A stretch of DNA of 64,000 nucleotides from JAVDCA01 sp963819385 (GCA_963819385.1 CAWFVV010000003.1:372001-436000), one strand, 5' to 3'; counted from the stretch's first letter, positions 51,272 through 60,869 are shown. The notes: generated by a model from the sequence alone, not told the origin. Numbers and translations are program-made.

Positions 51272-52192
51272 ATGCTCCGCCGGCTGCCCGTGCTCAATGC
51301 GCTCAAATCGTTCGAGGCCGCGGCACGGCACGAGAGCTTCACGCGGGCCGCCGAGGAACTGTGCGTCACGCAAGGAGCCGTCAGCCATCAGGTGAAGGCG
51401 TTGGAGCAGGAGCTCGGCGTCAAGCTGTTCAATCGTGAGCGCCAGCGGCTCGTCATCACCACGGCGGGCCGTGAATACCTTAACGTCGTGCGCGACGCAT
51501 TCGATCGGATCGCGATCGGGACCGAGCGGCTCGTGCAGCGCCAGAGCGGCGGCTCCCTGACGATCAGCACCTCGCCGGATTTCGCCGCAAAGTGGCTGGT
51601 GCATCGCATCGGGCGGTTCTCCGAGGCGCACCCCGACATCGCGCTCAACGTCTCGGCCACGATGCATCATGTCGATTTTGCGCGCGAGGAGGTCGATCTT
51701 GCGGTCCGGCACGGTGACGGCAACTGGCCGGGATTGCATGTGGAACGACTGTCCGCCGAGCAGCTTTTTCCCGTCTGCAGCCCGAAGCTGCTGCAAGGCC
51801 GAGGGCGTCTCGCCAAGCCTGCCGACGTGCTGAAATTCCCGCTGCTCCACCTCGAGACGCGGCAATACTGGCCGGCCTGGCTCGATGCGGCCGGGGTGAC
51901 CGACCTCGACGTTTCGCAAGGTCCGATCATGAATCGGGTGAGCATGCTGATCGATGCCGCGATCGACGGTCACGGGATTGCGCTCGCGCGCACCACGCTT
52001 GCGGCCTGGGATCTGCTCAACGGCCGGCTGGTGCGGCCCTTCGCCGAGGCTTTGCGCCTGTCCAAGACCTATTGGATCGTATGCCCGAAGGCGACCGCGA
52101 TGCTGCCGAAGATCAAGAGCGCGCGCGAGTGGCTGCTCGCAGAGGCCGCGAGCGATATGCGCCGGCTGAAAGCGCTGTGGCGAGCGGCGTAG
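51272..52192 (+). CDS. LysR-family regulator, GcvA-like
   Basis: 306 residues, ATG at 51272. HTH region: LPVLNALKSFEAAARHESFT, RAAEELCVTQGAVSHQVKAL, as in GcvA-type regulators. Effector domain includes LTISTSPDFAAKWLVHRIGR and VDLAVRHGDGNWPGLHVERL. It lies divergent from the DUF1127 gene (124-base gap), which it may control. The ligand is unknown. A chrB remnant follows it. Confidence 0.9.
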   Translation: MLRRLPVLNALKSFEAAARHESFTRAAEELCVTQGAVSHQVKALEQELGVKLFNRERQRLVITTAGREYLNVVRDAFDRIAIGTERLVQRQSGGSLTISTSPDFAAKWLVHRIGRFSEAHPDIALNVSATMHHVDFAREEVDLAVRHGDGNWPGLHVERLSAEQLFPVCSPKLLQGRGRLAKPADVLKFPLLHLETRQYWPAWLDAAGVTDLDVSQGPIMNRVSMLIDAAIDGHGIALARTTLAAWDLLNGRLVRPFAEALRLSKTYWIVCPKATAMLPKIKSAREWLLAEAASDMRRLKALWRAA

Positions 52193-52231
52193 ATCGACAT
52201 TGGCAGACGCAGCATTCACCCGCGCGATTGA

Positions 52232-52420
52232 CAGCCGCGTGCGCTGATCGTACGCGGCGCCGACACGCCCCACCGCGACCTGACGCCGGAATCGCCCGGC
52301 CTCTATGCGTATGCGACCGGTTTCCAGGCCATCGCCAAAGATGACTTCGACAACATGGCGCGGCAGTTCCCGGCCTATGACGCGCTCTATGCGTATTGTC
52401 AGGCGGAGACGACGGGATGA
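52232..52420 (+). pseudogene. 3' remnant of chromate-resistance gene chrB
   Basis: A stop-bounded frame with no start codon encodes LIVRGADTPHRDLTPESPGL then YAYATGFQAI, and FPAYDALYAYCQAETTG before its stop at 52418-52420. This matches the C-terminal domain of ChrB (IVRGADT, GL, YDALY). The upstream two-thirds of the gene are absent. It lies 6.5 kb from the chrA cluster. Confidence 0.7.
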
Positions 52421-52533
52421 GCCGATGCAGTGTTTCCTCGAGCTGATCACGTCCTCGGCGCGCGAAAAGACCACGCGAAAAATATCGAGCCGGTGCGTTC
52501 GCTGCCTCTCGCGCGTGCGTGCTTTCCCGCCGG

Positions 52534-53388
52534 CTATTCCGCGGCCGGCGCCAGGCTTGATTGCGCGACGAACGCCGTGAGCGCGTCCGCGATCTCGTCC
52601 TCGTACGGCGCCCAATCGGGGAATGGGATCAGCGGCACGTCCTGGTCCTCGATCGGCAGGCGGTGCAGCCTGGCGCCCGGGATGAGACCGTGCGCCGTGA
52701 GGCCGCTCGCGCTCGCATGGGTCTTGTCGTTGCCCGGGATCACGATGGTCGGCACCTTGACGGAGTGCAGCTCCTCCTCGGTCACGCCCATCACCGGATG
52801 GTTCGCGCCGGCGACGAAGATGTCGCGCCAGCGGCTCATGACCTCGATGAACTTCTCGACCGGCAGGTTCCTGAGATAGTCGCCGTTGCGCGGATTAGCC
52901 TTGATGCGCTCCTGGTACTGCTCGGTGGCGCACACTGCCGTCATGCCGCCCGCGCGCGCCGCGCGGATGAACTGGTCGTAGTAGTTTTCCGGCAGGCGCC
53001 CGGCCGCGAACGGGCCGCCCGTGACCCGCAAGAGCAGCAGGCCGCGCACGGCATCGGGATTGCGCAGCGCGAACAGGATCGAGGTGCGCGCGCCCGACGA
53101 ACTGCCGCCGAAGAAGGCGGGCAGGGCGCCGAGGCGCCCCATCAGCTCGCGCATGTCCTCGGTCCAGATCACCTCCTCGCCGTCCTGGCCGTCGATCAGC
53201 ACATCGGAGGCGCCGGTGTTGCGCCGATCGTGCAGCACGATGCGGTGGCCGCGCGCCGCGAGCTTCTTCGCCAGCGGAATGAACTCGTCGTGGCCGCGCC
53301 GCCCGCCGGTGGTCAGCATGATCCACGGGCCGCGCTCGCCGATGACCTGGTAGTTGATGTCGACGCCGCGGATGTTGGTGACGGGCAT
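52534..53388 (-). CDS. Alpha/beta-fold hydrolase
   Basis: 284 residues. Canonical fold: substrate-mouth HG-equivalent TTGGRRGHDEF, oxyanion/His region, nucleophile elbow FFGGSSSGARTSIL (GxSxG as G-G-S-S-S-G) and the acid strand VPTIVIPGNDKTHAS. The closing catalytic His is plausible in the DWAPYEDE region but not certain, as the expected HxxH position reads PDWAP. Secondary features match proline iminopeptidase/epoxide-hydrolase-like branches. Substrate unknown. Confidence 0.87.
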   Translation of the reverse strand: MPVTNIRGVDINYQVIGERGPWIMLTTGGRRGHDEFIPLAKKLAARGHRIVLHDRRNTGASDVLIDGQDGEEVIWTEDMRELMGRLGALPAFFGGSSSGARTSILFALRNPDAVRGLLLLRVTGGPFAAGRLPENYYDQFIRAARAGGMTAVCATEQYQERIKANPRNGDYLRNLPVEKFIEVMSRWRDIFVAGANHPVMGVTEEELHSVKVPTIVIPGNDKTHASASGLTAHGLIPGARLHRLPIEDQDVPLIPFPDWAPYEDEIADALTAFVAQSSLAPAAE

Positions 53389-53436
53389 TGGTTGCTCCCC
53401 TCTCTTTCGCGCAACTCACGCGTAACTCAAGCCCAC

Positions 53437-53574
53437 CCTCATCCTGAGGGGCACTCGCGAGGCGAGTGCGTCTCGAAGGACGCGGGTGGCCGATGAAGTG
53501 CGGCACACGTGTGCAAGCGGCCCATCCTTCGAGACGCCCGCCTTCGCTACGCTACAGCGGGCCCTCAGGATGAC
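53437..53574 (+). repeat. REP-like palindrome, family G
   Basis: CCTCATCCTGAGGGGC opens and CCCTCAGGATGA closes; the inner arms TCGAAGGA and TCCTTCGA also pair. It fills the gap between the divergent hydrolase and NMT1-like genes. Confidence 0.75.
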
Positions 53575-53725
53575 GTTTTCATAAGGCTACGCAGTCAGCG
53601 CGCATGCGGCAATGCCCGCGATCGTCCCGCTGACCCGCCCGCGCCGTTCCGCTATCCTGCAGGTCACGCGGTACGCGGGCGCGCCGTCGCGCATCAGACA
53701 ATTCGTACGACCCGGAGGGCCAGCC

Positions 53726-54617
53726 TTGGACAAGTTCATCATTCAGCCGCACGGCCGCCTGCAGGAATGGATCGCACACGAGAAGGGCTACTTCCGCGCC
53801 GAGGGGCTCGACTACGAGTTCAAGGGCGGCCTGTCGGCCGAGCGCAAGAAGCAGGTCGACGGCGGCGGCAAGGTGGTCGACGTGATGTCGGGCGCGTTCG
53901 AGTCCTATCGCCAGGGCGGCGGCAACAAGGGCGTGCGGTCGGACATCTCATGCGCCTGCCACTGGGTCGTGAACCAGGCCTCGTCGCAGGACATCGGGAC
54001 CATGTGGGGCCGCGCCTACGTGGTCACGCCTGGCGCCGTCATGGTGCCGCCCGAACTCGAGCCTCAAGACGCCGGACGACCTCGCCGACCAGGAGATCGC
54101 GGTCGGCTACCATTCGGGCAGCCACTTCACCACCCTCCAGGCGCTCGAGCCGTTCCTGGCGCGCGAGCGGATCAAGCTGCGCTTCGTCGGCTCGGCGTGG
54201 GCGCGCGTCGACGTCGGCGTCGGGCGCGACGTGCCGGCGACCAGCGTGTGGGGGATCACCTACCAGGTGCTCGAGCAGCTCGGCTTCCGCAAGATCGTCG
54301 ACACCACGTTCATGATCGCCTTCATGTTCCCGCACGGCACCGCCGAGGCGGACGTCGGGAAATACATGGATGGCCTGCGCCGCGCCCAGATGGACCTCGA
54401 TCTCGCGCCGGAGAAATACAAGCATTTCTACCTCAACGAGATTCCCGAGCGCTACCGGTCGGCGGTCGACGTGCGGCGTTTCTCCAGCGGCGAGCGCATC
54501 GTCTTTCTGCCGTATGGCGAGGAGACCTATCGGCAGACCCAGGAATGGATCCACGAGCGGGGGCTCTTCCCCGACCGCGAGCCGGTCGTCGACTACGACG
54601 GCGCGGTCGCGCACTGA
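53726..54617 (+). pseudogene. NMT1/THI5-like substrate-binding protein, frameshifted
   Basis: A TTG at 53726, 5 bases after GGAGGG, opens DKFIIQPHGRLQEWIAHEKG, the start of an NMT1/ABC-nitrate-type periplasmic-binding-like domain without a signal peptide. The frame holds to about 54056 (GAVMVPPE); one extra base between 54056 and 54062 then moves the rest (SSLKTPDDLADQEIAVGYHS, TSVWGITYQVLEQLGFRKIV, QTQEWIHERGLFPDREPVV) into another frame, ending at 54617. With the shift repaired the product is 296 residues, normal for this family. As written, it fuses to ~220 unrelated codons. Function likely binding of a small organic molecule in the cytosol. Confidence 0.75.
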
Positions 54618-54660
54618 CGGCGGGAGTTCGGCGAGCGGGCTGGACGATTCTCGGCGCTGG

Positions 54661-55455
54661 CTATTCGCCGCTCCACTGCGGCTTGCGCTTGCTGAGGAAC
54701 GCATCGAGGCCCTCGCGAAAGTCGCGGCTCATGTAGCACTGCAGGATCAGGTCCTCGCCTTCCTCGCGCGTGAGCCGATGCTGCAGCCGCGCCAGCGCTT
54801 GCTTGGTGGCGTTGAGGGTGAGCGGCGCATGGCCGGCGATCAATGTGGCGAGCTCGTCCGCGCGTCGTTGCAGCGCCGCCACGTCCTCGACCACCTCGCT
54901 GAGCAGCCCGACCGCGGCGGCTTCTTCGGCATTGAGCAGGCGTGCCGTGAAGATCAGGTCCTTCACCCGCGCTGGGCCGACCAGCGCCGTGAGCCGAGAG
55001 AGATTCGACATGGAAAGGCAGTTGCCGAGCGTGCGCGCGATCGGGAAGCCATATCGCGTCGTCTTCGTCCCGATGCGCAGGTCGCAGCATGCCGCGATGC
55101 CGGCGCCGCCGCCCGTGCAGGCGCCGTTGATCGCCGCGATAACCGGCACCCGGCATTGCTCGAGCTCGCCCAGCACCCGGTCGATGCGCGCCTCGTAGTC
55201 GAGCGCATGCTGCGGGGTCGTGAAGGCGCGGAACTGGTTGATGTCGGTGCCGGACGCGAAGGCCTTGTCGCCGGCGCCGGTGAGCACCAGCACCTTGATG
55301 GTCTTGTCCAGGTTCGCCTGGCGGCAGATCTCGGCGAGGCGCTCGTACATCGCGAACGTGAACGCGTTGCGCGCCTGCGGACGGTTGAAGGTCACCCGTC
55401 CGATGCCGTCGCGCAGGTCGAGAAGGATGTCGTTGGAGGCTGAGGCCTGGTCCAT
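54661..55455 (-). CDS. Enoyl-CoA hydratase/isomerase family protein
   Basis: 264 residues. Crotonase blocks: VTFNRPQARNAFTFAMYERL, AGDKAFASGTDINQF (first oxyanion Ala-Gly region), VIAAINGACTGGGAGIAACC and the ARLLNAEEAAAVGLLSEV helix. In place of the usual catalytic Glu near residue 145, the sequence reads YGFPIARTLGNCLS, so hydratase chemistry is uncertain, and isomerase or thioesterase is possible. No beta-oxidation genes are near. Convergent with the NMT1-like gene. Confidence 0.85.
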   Translation of the reverse strand: MDQASASNDILLDLRDGIGRVTFNRPQARNAFTFAMYERLAEICRQANLDKTIKVLVLTGAGDKAFASGTDINQFRAFTTPQHALDYEARIDRVLGELEQCRVPVIAAINGACTGGGAGIAACCDLRIGTKTTRYGFPIARTLGNCLSMSNLSRLTALVGPARVKDLIFTARLLNAEEAAAVGLLSEVVEDVAALQRRADELATLIAGHAPLTLNATKQALARLQHRLTREEGEDLILQCYMSRDFREGLDAFLSKRKPQWSGE

Positions 55456-55529
55456 GGTTGCTCGATCGATTGCCGGGAAGTCCCGGTAACCTAGCCCGGA
55501 TCGGGCGCGAGCGAAATCCGGTGTGCCAA

Positions 55530-57236
55530 TCAGGCTGCGCGGACGGAGACCAGGAAGTTCTCCATTTCGCGCTTGAGGCGGCTGCTTTCGTTCGACAAAA
55601 TCTGCGCCGAGGACAGCACCTGCGCGGACGCCGCGCCGGTCTCGCCGGCGCCACGGTTCACGTTGCCGATGTTCGCGACGACCTGCGACGTGCCCTGCGC
55701 GGCTTGCTGCACGTTGCGGGCGATTTCCTGGGTGGCGGCGCCCTGCTGCTCGACGGCCGCCGCGACCGCGGTCGCGATCTCGGCGATACGGCCAATGGTC
55801 TTCGTGATGTCCTTGATGGCCGCGACCGAATCCTGAGTGGCGGCCTGGATGCCGCTGATCTGGCCGGAGATCTCCTCGGTTGCCTTGGCGGTCTGCGTCG
55901 CAAGCGCCTTGACCTCCTGGGCGACGACTGCAAAGCCTCTGCCGGCATCGCCGGCGCGAGCGGCCTCGATCGTCGCGTTGAGCGCCAGGAGGTTCGTCTG
56001 GTCGGCGATTGCCGTGATGAACTTCACGACGTCGCCGACGCGATTTGCCAGCTGCGACAGCTCGGCGATGCGATCATCGGTCCGCGCGGCTTGTTGGACG
56101 GCTTCGGAGGCGATCCTGCTCGACTCCTGCACCTGGCGGGCGATCTCGTCGACCGAGGAGGCAAGCTCTTCGGCCGAGGCCGCGACCGTCTGGACGTTGG
56201 CCGATGCCTCCTCGGAGGCGCTCGCCACCACGCTGGCGAGCTCGCGTGTGGTCTCGGCCGTCTTGCTCATGGTGTTCGCCGCGCCTTCCAGCGAGCCTGA
56301 CGTCGAGGATACCTTGTCGACGATCTCGCCCACCGCCGTCTCGAAGCGGTCGGCGAAGTTCTGCAGCTCAACCTTGCGCGCGTGCTCGACTTCGCGACCC
56401 TTCTCCTCGCGCTCGGCGGCTTCGCGCTGGGCCTTGGCAACCGCCTGCAGCTTGAAGTCCTCGACGGCGCGCGCCATCTGGCCGACCTCGTCGCGGCGAC
56501 CGAGGCCGGGCAATTGAACGGAGAAGTCTCCCTTCGCCAGTTCGCGCATGGCGGCGCACATCGCGACCACCGGGCGCGAGATGTCGCGTCCGACGAAGAA
56601 AGAGATCAGCACGCCGATCAGTGCCACCGCGAAGACGACGCCGGCAAGCATCAATTTCTGCGCCTCAAGCGCCATGTTGGCGCGCGCAATCTCGCGGCCG
56701 CGCCGGTCGTCGCTGGCAAGGATCAGGTTCTTGGTGAGCTCCTTGATATCGACAAATTGCCGTTCCGCCCCCTTGATGAAGATGAGAGCCGATCCGGCGT
56801 CTCCGTCGGCCATATCGAGCGCATCGCCGGCCTGCTTCAAATAGGCGGCGACCGCCGCATGCAGCTTCTTGAACTGTTCCATCGTTGCGGCGCTGGCGTC
56901 TTGCGAGGCCTCGGCCGCCTTGAGCTTTTCCGAGATTCCGGCGAGCGCCGCCGAGGTCTGCTTGATCAGCGCCGGCAACTGGCTCTGATCCTTCTCGTTG
57001 GCGGCCATGGCCGCCACCCGATAGAGGTTGGCATGCGCCTCCCAGACCGCCGTGTTGAGATCGGCGACCACCTCGGCCTGCCGTACCGGCCCAGCGAACA
57101 GGGCCGAGACGTTCGCCTGATTGGTCGTCAGCGTGTGGAGGAAATAGCCACCCACGCCGACCAGCGCGACGATGAGGCACGCGGGTGCGAGCTGGATTTT
57201 CCAGTGGAACCCAAGGTTACGCAGCCACGCGAACAT
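55530..57236 (-). CDS. Methyl-accepting chemotaxis protein
   Basis: 568 residues. TM1 ~14-33 (IQLAPACLIVALVGVGGYFL), a helical 4HB-type ligand domain to ~190, TM2 LMLAGVVFAVALIGVLISFF (~193-212), HAMP (~212-265, RPVVAMCAAMRELAKGDFSV), then the cytoplasmic signalling hairpin with tip region DQTNLLALNATIEAARAGDA and GRGFAVVAQEVKALATQTAK. It detects a ligand outside and controls CheA. No CheR/CheB pentapeptide at the end. The small Cache protein gene lies 58 bases upstream on the same strand, so the two may work together as a sensor pair. Confidence 0.95.
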   Translation of the reverse strand: MFAWLRNLGFHWKIQLAPACLIVALVGVGGYFLHTLTTNQANVSALFAGPVRQAEVVADLNTAVWEAHANLYRVAAMAANEKDQSQLPALIKQTSAALAGISEKLKAAEASQDASAATMEQFKKLHAAVAAYLKQAGDALDMADGDAGSALIFIKGAERQFVDIKELTKNLILASDDRRGREIARANMALEAQKLMLAGVVFAVALIGVLISFFVGRDISRPVVAMCAAMRELAKGDFSVQLPGLGRRDEVGQMARAVEDFKLQAVAKAQREAAEREEKGREVEHARKVELQNFADRFETAVGEIVDKVSSTSGSLEGAANTMSKTAETTRELASVVASASEEASANVQTVAASAEELASSVDEIARQVQESSRIASEAVQQAARTDDRIAELSQLANRVGDVVKFITAIADQTNLLALNATIEAARAGDAGRGFAVVAQEVKALATQTAKATEEISGQISGIQAATQDSVAAIKDITKTIGRIAEIATAVAAAVEQQGAATQEIARNVQQAAQGTSQVVANIGNVNRGAGETGAASAQVLSSAQILSNESSRLKREMENFLVSVRAA

Positions 57237-57294
57237 TTTGGCACGCCTCGTCGATTAGTGGGGTGGAAAGGCGGCCGTCGGGCGCGGACGGGCC

Positions 57295-57762
57295 TCAGGG
57301 TTTGTAGATGCCGCCGCAAACCGCGGTGTTGTCCAGCCGTTCGCAATACATCTGCTTGGGCTCGACCTTGTTGGTCACGGGATCCTTGAACTTGTAATCC
57401 TGCCAGAACGTCGGCTGCTTCTGAGCGAGTTCGATGCGCTCCTTCACGAAGTATTTGCCGTCGACGTCCTGGGCTTCCTTCATGTCCTTGCCGACAAATT
57501 TCGCATTGCCGCCGTGCGCCAGGACCTTTCCGTCCAGCTGATAGACGACGACGTACAAGTCGCGATCGACGAACTGGCCTTTCTTGTCGCTGATTTCGGC
57601 GTATGCCTTGTCGGGCCCCTGTGCCTTGATATAGGCGACGGCCTTCGTCACCATCGCGATTGCCTCGTCCTTGCCGGCATGATCGGCCGCGAATGCCGGC
57701 CCCATGACCAGGGATGCGCCGATTGCGGAAAGCAATGCTGACTTGGCAGCGAAGCCTTTCAT
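57295..57762 (-). CDS. Secreted single-Cache-domain protein, chemoreceptor partner
   Basis: 155 residues from ATG 57762. Signal peptide LLSAIGASLVMGPAFAADHA. The mature part is a small Cache domain: AVAYIKAQGPDKAYAEISDK, RDLYVVVYQLDGKVLAHGGN and KFVGKDMKEAQDVDGKYFVK. Two Cys near the end (MYCERL, VCGGIY). Cache domains bind small ligands; a free periplasmic one next to a chemoreceptor gene suggests it feeds the receptor, but this is inference. Confidence 0.82.
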   Translation of the reverse strand: MKGFAAKSALLSAIGASLVMGPAFAADHAGKDEAIAMVTKAVAYIKAQGPDKAYAEISDKKGQFVDRDLYVVVYQLDGKVLAHGGNAKFVGKDMKEAQDVDGKYFVKERIELAQKQPTFWQDYKFKDPVTNKVEPKQMYCERLDNTAVCGGIYKP

Positions 57763-57963
57763 GATTCGTTCTCCCGGATTCCCCTTCTCGCAAGGGGCTC
57801 CCACGATGACGCCACGAAAGGGAAAATTATCTATTAACTGCCTGCAAAACGAGCAGGCGGTGCGGCAATCTGCGCGATCGTCGGCGGCGGGAGCGGCGCT
57901 TGCTGCGGCACGCTGCTTCCCGCGGGCGCTTGTCGAGGCCCGCGCCGCCGAAGCGAGGAACCG

Positions 57964-58944
57964 CTACTGAATCTCCATGCCGGCGTCGTGGATCACCTTG
58001 GCCCAGCGCTCGCCGTCGGCCTTGAACCGCGCGGTCGCCTCCTCGGGGGTGTTCACCAACGGCTCGTAGCCGAGCGTCGCAAAGCGCTGCTTGATGTCGG
58101 GCACCCCCACGGCATGCACGACCTCGCGATGCAGCCGCGTGATGATGTCCTTGGGCGTGCCGGCCGGCACCACCACGGTGAACCAGGTATCGCCCTCGAT
58201 CTGCGGATAGCCAGCCTCCGCGAAGGTCGGGACGTCGGGCGTTGCCGACGCGCGCTTGGCGCCGGTCACCGCGAGGGCGCGCAGCTTCTCGGCCTTGATC
58301 AGCGGCACCGCCGGCGCGATCGCGCCGAACGAGATCGGCGTCTGACCGCCGAGCGTCGAGGCGACCGCCTCGCCGCCGCCTTTGAACGGGACATGCACGA
58401 GGTCGAGCTTGAGAGACAGACGGAAGAGCTCGCCCACGAGGTCGGGCGGCGTGCCGAGACCGGGCGACGCATAGCTGTACTTCTTCGGATTGGCGTTGAT
58501 CAGGTCGACCAGCTCCTTGACGCTGTGCGCCGGCACCGACGGGTGGACCGTCAGGATCGCCGGCGAGGTGGCCGCGATCGTGACCGGGTCGAAGCTCTTG
58601 ATCGGATCGTAGTCGACCTGGCGGAAAAGCGACGTGTTGATCACGAAGTTCGCCCCGTCGATGAACAGCGTGTAGCCGTCCGCCGTCGCCTTGGCGGCGC
58701 GCGCCGCGCCGATATTGCCGCCGGCGCCGCCGACATTCTCGATGTAGAACTGCTGGCCCATCTGCTCGGAGAGCTTGGGCGTGATCAGCCGGGCGAACAG
58801 GTCGGTCGGGCCGCCCGGCGTGAATGGGACGATGACGCGCACGGAATGCGACGGGTAGGTCTCGGCGCGCGCGATCCGCGGCGCCGCGACGCCGGCGGCG
58901 GCCGCTCCCGCAAGCGTGAGAAACTCTCGGCGGTGGAGCGTCAT
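57964..58944 (-). CDS. Bug/TctC-family tripartite tricarboxylate transporter binding protein
   Basis: 326 residues. Tat-type signal (HRREFLTLAGAAAAGVAAPR). TctC blocks: VRVIVPFTPGGPTDLFARLI, YIENVGGAGGNIGAARAAKA, DGYTLFIDGANFVINTSLF, and the GLGTPPDLVGELFRL ligand region. Such proteins bind a carboxylate; no TctA/TctB membrane genes are near, so it is one of the orphan Bug proteins typical of this group. It is divergent from ilvD. Confidence 0.93.
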   Translation of the reverse strand: MTLHRREFLTLAGAAAAGVAAPRIARAETYPSHSVRVIVPFTPGGPTDLFARLITPKLSEQMGQQFYIENVGGAGGNIGAARAAKATADGYTLFIDGANFVINTSLFRQVDYDPIKSFDPVTIAATSPAILTVHPSVPAHSVKELVDLINANPKKYSYASPGLGTPPDLVGELFRLSLKLDLVHVPFKGGGEAVASTLGGQTPISFGAIAPAVPLIKAEKLRALAVTGAKRASATPDVPTFAEAGYPQIEGDTWFTVVVPAGTPKDIITRLHREVVHAVGVPDIKQRFATLGYEPLVNTPEEATARFKADGERWAKVIHDAGMEIQ

Positions 58945-59180
58945 GGCGTTTCCCTCGAAATTCTTGTCGGTCTCCGCGAAGCGCGGCTCGCAGGATCTGG
59001 ATATTGCCCCATCGGGGCGATGCCCGTCTCGCCGAAATTGCCCCTGCGACCGTTCGTACCGGCACCGGCCGCGCGCCGGCCGCCTTGCAAAGCGGCCCTG
59101 TCCCGCTATCAAGTGAAATCCCGAGTTTAGGCCGGCGCCAGCGCCGCGGCCGCCGCTGCGCGGCCCGCGCCGCGCTGAAA

Positions 59181-60869
59181 ATGGAGGACATCGAGGTGGC
59201 ACTCAACAAGCGTTCCCGCGTCATCACCGAAGGCGATGCACGCTCGGCCAACCGTGCGATGCTCTATCCGGTCGGCTTCACGGCGGCGGACTTCGGCAAG
59301 CCGATCGTCGGGATCGCGCATGGCCACTCGACCATGAACCCGTGCAATGCCGGCATCGGCTCGCTGGTCGACCGTGCCGTCACGGCCGTCAAGGCGGCCG
59401 GCGGCATGCCGCAGACCTGGGGTTTTCCGACCGGCTCGGACGGCATCAGCATGGGCACCGAGGGCATGCGCTACTCGCTGCCGTCGCGCGAGGAGATCGC
59501 CCGCTGCATCCAGATCGGCTGGGGCAGCCACCAGATGGACGGCCTGATCGCCATCGCGGGCTGCGACAAGAACAAGCCCGGCGCCCTGATGGGCCTCGCG
59601 TATTGCAACGTGCCATCGCTCTACGTCGACGCCGGCACCATCAAGCCAGGCAAGTGGAAGGGCCAGGATCTCACCATCGTCTCCGCCTTCGAGGCGGTCG
59701 GCGCCTACAACGCCGGCAAGATGGCGCGCGAGGATTTCGAGGGCATCGAGCGCCACGCCTGCCCGGGCTTCGGCGTGTGCGGCGCGCAGTACACCGCAAA
59801 CACCATGGCGACGGCCGCGGCCGCGCTGGGCTTAGGCCTCATCGACACGCCGCTGATGGCGGCCGAGGACGCCGAGAAACTCGACTCGCTCGACCAGGCC
59901 GCGAAGGTGCTGCTCAAGGCGATCGAGCTCGACCTCAAGCCGCGCGACATCATCACCCGCAAGTCGCTCGCCAACGCGATCGCCATCGTGATGGCGACCG
60001 GCGGCTCGACCAATGCGGTGCTGCACTTTCTCGCCATCGCGAAGGCGGCGGGCGTGCGCTGGGACATCGACGATTTCGAGAAGGTCGCGAAGCGCACGCC
60101 GGTGCTGTGCGATCTCAAGCCTTCAGGCCGTTACGTCGCGGTCGATTTCCATCAGGCGGGCGGCGTCGCGCAGGTGATGAAGATGCTGCTCGACCACGAC
60201 CGGCTCGACGGCGACTGCATGACCGTCACGGGCCGCACCATCGCGCAGGAGCTCGCCGATGTGCCGTCCGAGCCGCGGACCGATCAGCCGGTTATCCTGC
60301 CGTGGAACAAGGCGCTCTACGCTCGCGGCCACCTCTCGATCCTCAAGGGCAACCTCTCGACCGAGGGCTGCGTCGCCAAGACTTCTGGCATCAAGCACCC
60401 GCAGTTCACCGGTCCGGCGCGCGTGTTCGACTCCGAGCCCGCCTGCCTCAAGGCGATCCTGGCCAAGAAGATCAAGCCGGGCGACGTGATCGTCATCCGC
60501 TACGAGGGCCCGAAGGGCGGTCCCGGCATGCCCGAGATGCTCTCGCCCACCGCCGCGCTGGTCGGGCAGGGGCTCCTCGACCACGTCGCGCTGATCACCG
60601 ACGGCCGCTTCTCCGGCGGCTCATGGGGCTGGCTGGTCGGCCACGTCGCGCCCGAAGCCTTCGTCGGCGGCACCATCGCGCTGGTCAAGAACGGCGACAC
60701 GATTACGCTCGATCGGGACAAGAACCTGATCCAGATCAACGTGTCCGCCAAGGAACTCGCCGCGCGCCGCAAGAAGTGGAAGGCGCCGAAGGCGCGCTAC
60801 AAGGACGGTGTCCTCGCCGAGTATTCGCGGCACGTTTCGTCGGCGGCGCAGGGCGCGATCGTGGACTAG
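59181..60869 (+). CDS. ilvD: Dihydroxy-acid dehydratase (IlvD/Edd family)
   Basis: 562 residues, the size expected of IlvD. It dehydrates dihydroxy-acids to 2-keto acids in branched-chain amino-acid synthesis. Fe-S cysteines and active site are visible in STMNPCNAGIGSLVDRAV, DGLIAIAGCDKNKPGALMGL, GFGVCGAQYTANTMATAAAA and the C-terminal GRFSGGSWGWLVGHVAPEA. ATG 59181 or GTG 59196 could start it; GGAGGACATCGAG precedes the GTG, so the shorter form may be the real one. It is convergent with acdS, their stops 8 bases apart. Related sugar-acid dehydratases share these motifs, so the exact substrate is not certain. Confidence 0.88.
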   Translation: MEDIEVALNKRSRVITEGDARSANRAMLYPVGFTAADFGKPIVGIAHGHSTMNPCNAGIGSLVDRAVTAVKAAGGMPQTWGFPTGSDGISMGTEGMRYSLPSREEIARCIQIGWGSHQMDGLIAIAGCDKNKPGALMGLAYCNVPSLYVDAGTIKPGKWKGQDLTIVSAFEAVGAYNAGKMAREDFEGIERHACPGFGVCGAQYTANTMATAAAALGLGLIDTPLMAAEDAEKLDSLDQAAKVLLKAIELDLKPRDIITRKSLANAIAIVMATGGSTNAVLHFLAIAKAAGVRWDIDDFEKVAKRTPVLCDLKPSGRYVAVDFHQAGGVAQVMKMLLDHDRLDGDCMTVTGRTIAQELADVPSEPRTDQPVILPWNKALYARGHLSILKGNLSTEGCVAKTSGIKHPQFTGPARVFDSEPACLKAILAKKIKPGDVIVIRYEGPKGGPGMPEMLSPTAALVGQGLLDHVALITDGRFSGGSWGWLVGHVAPEAFVGGTIALVKNGDTITLDRDKNLIQINVSAKELAARRKKWKAPKARYKDGVLAEYSRHVSSAAQGAIVD

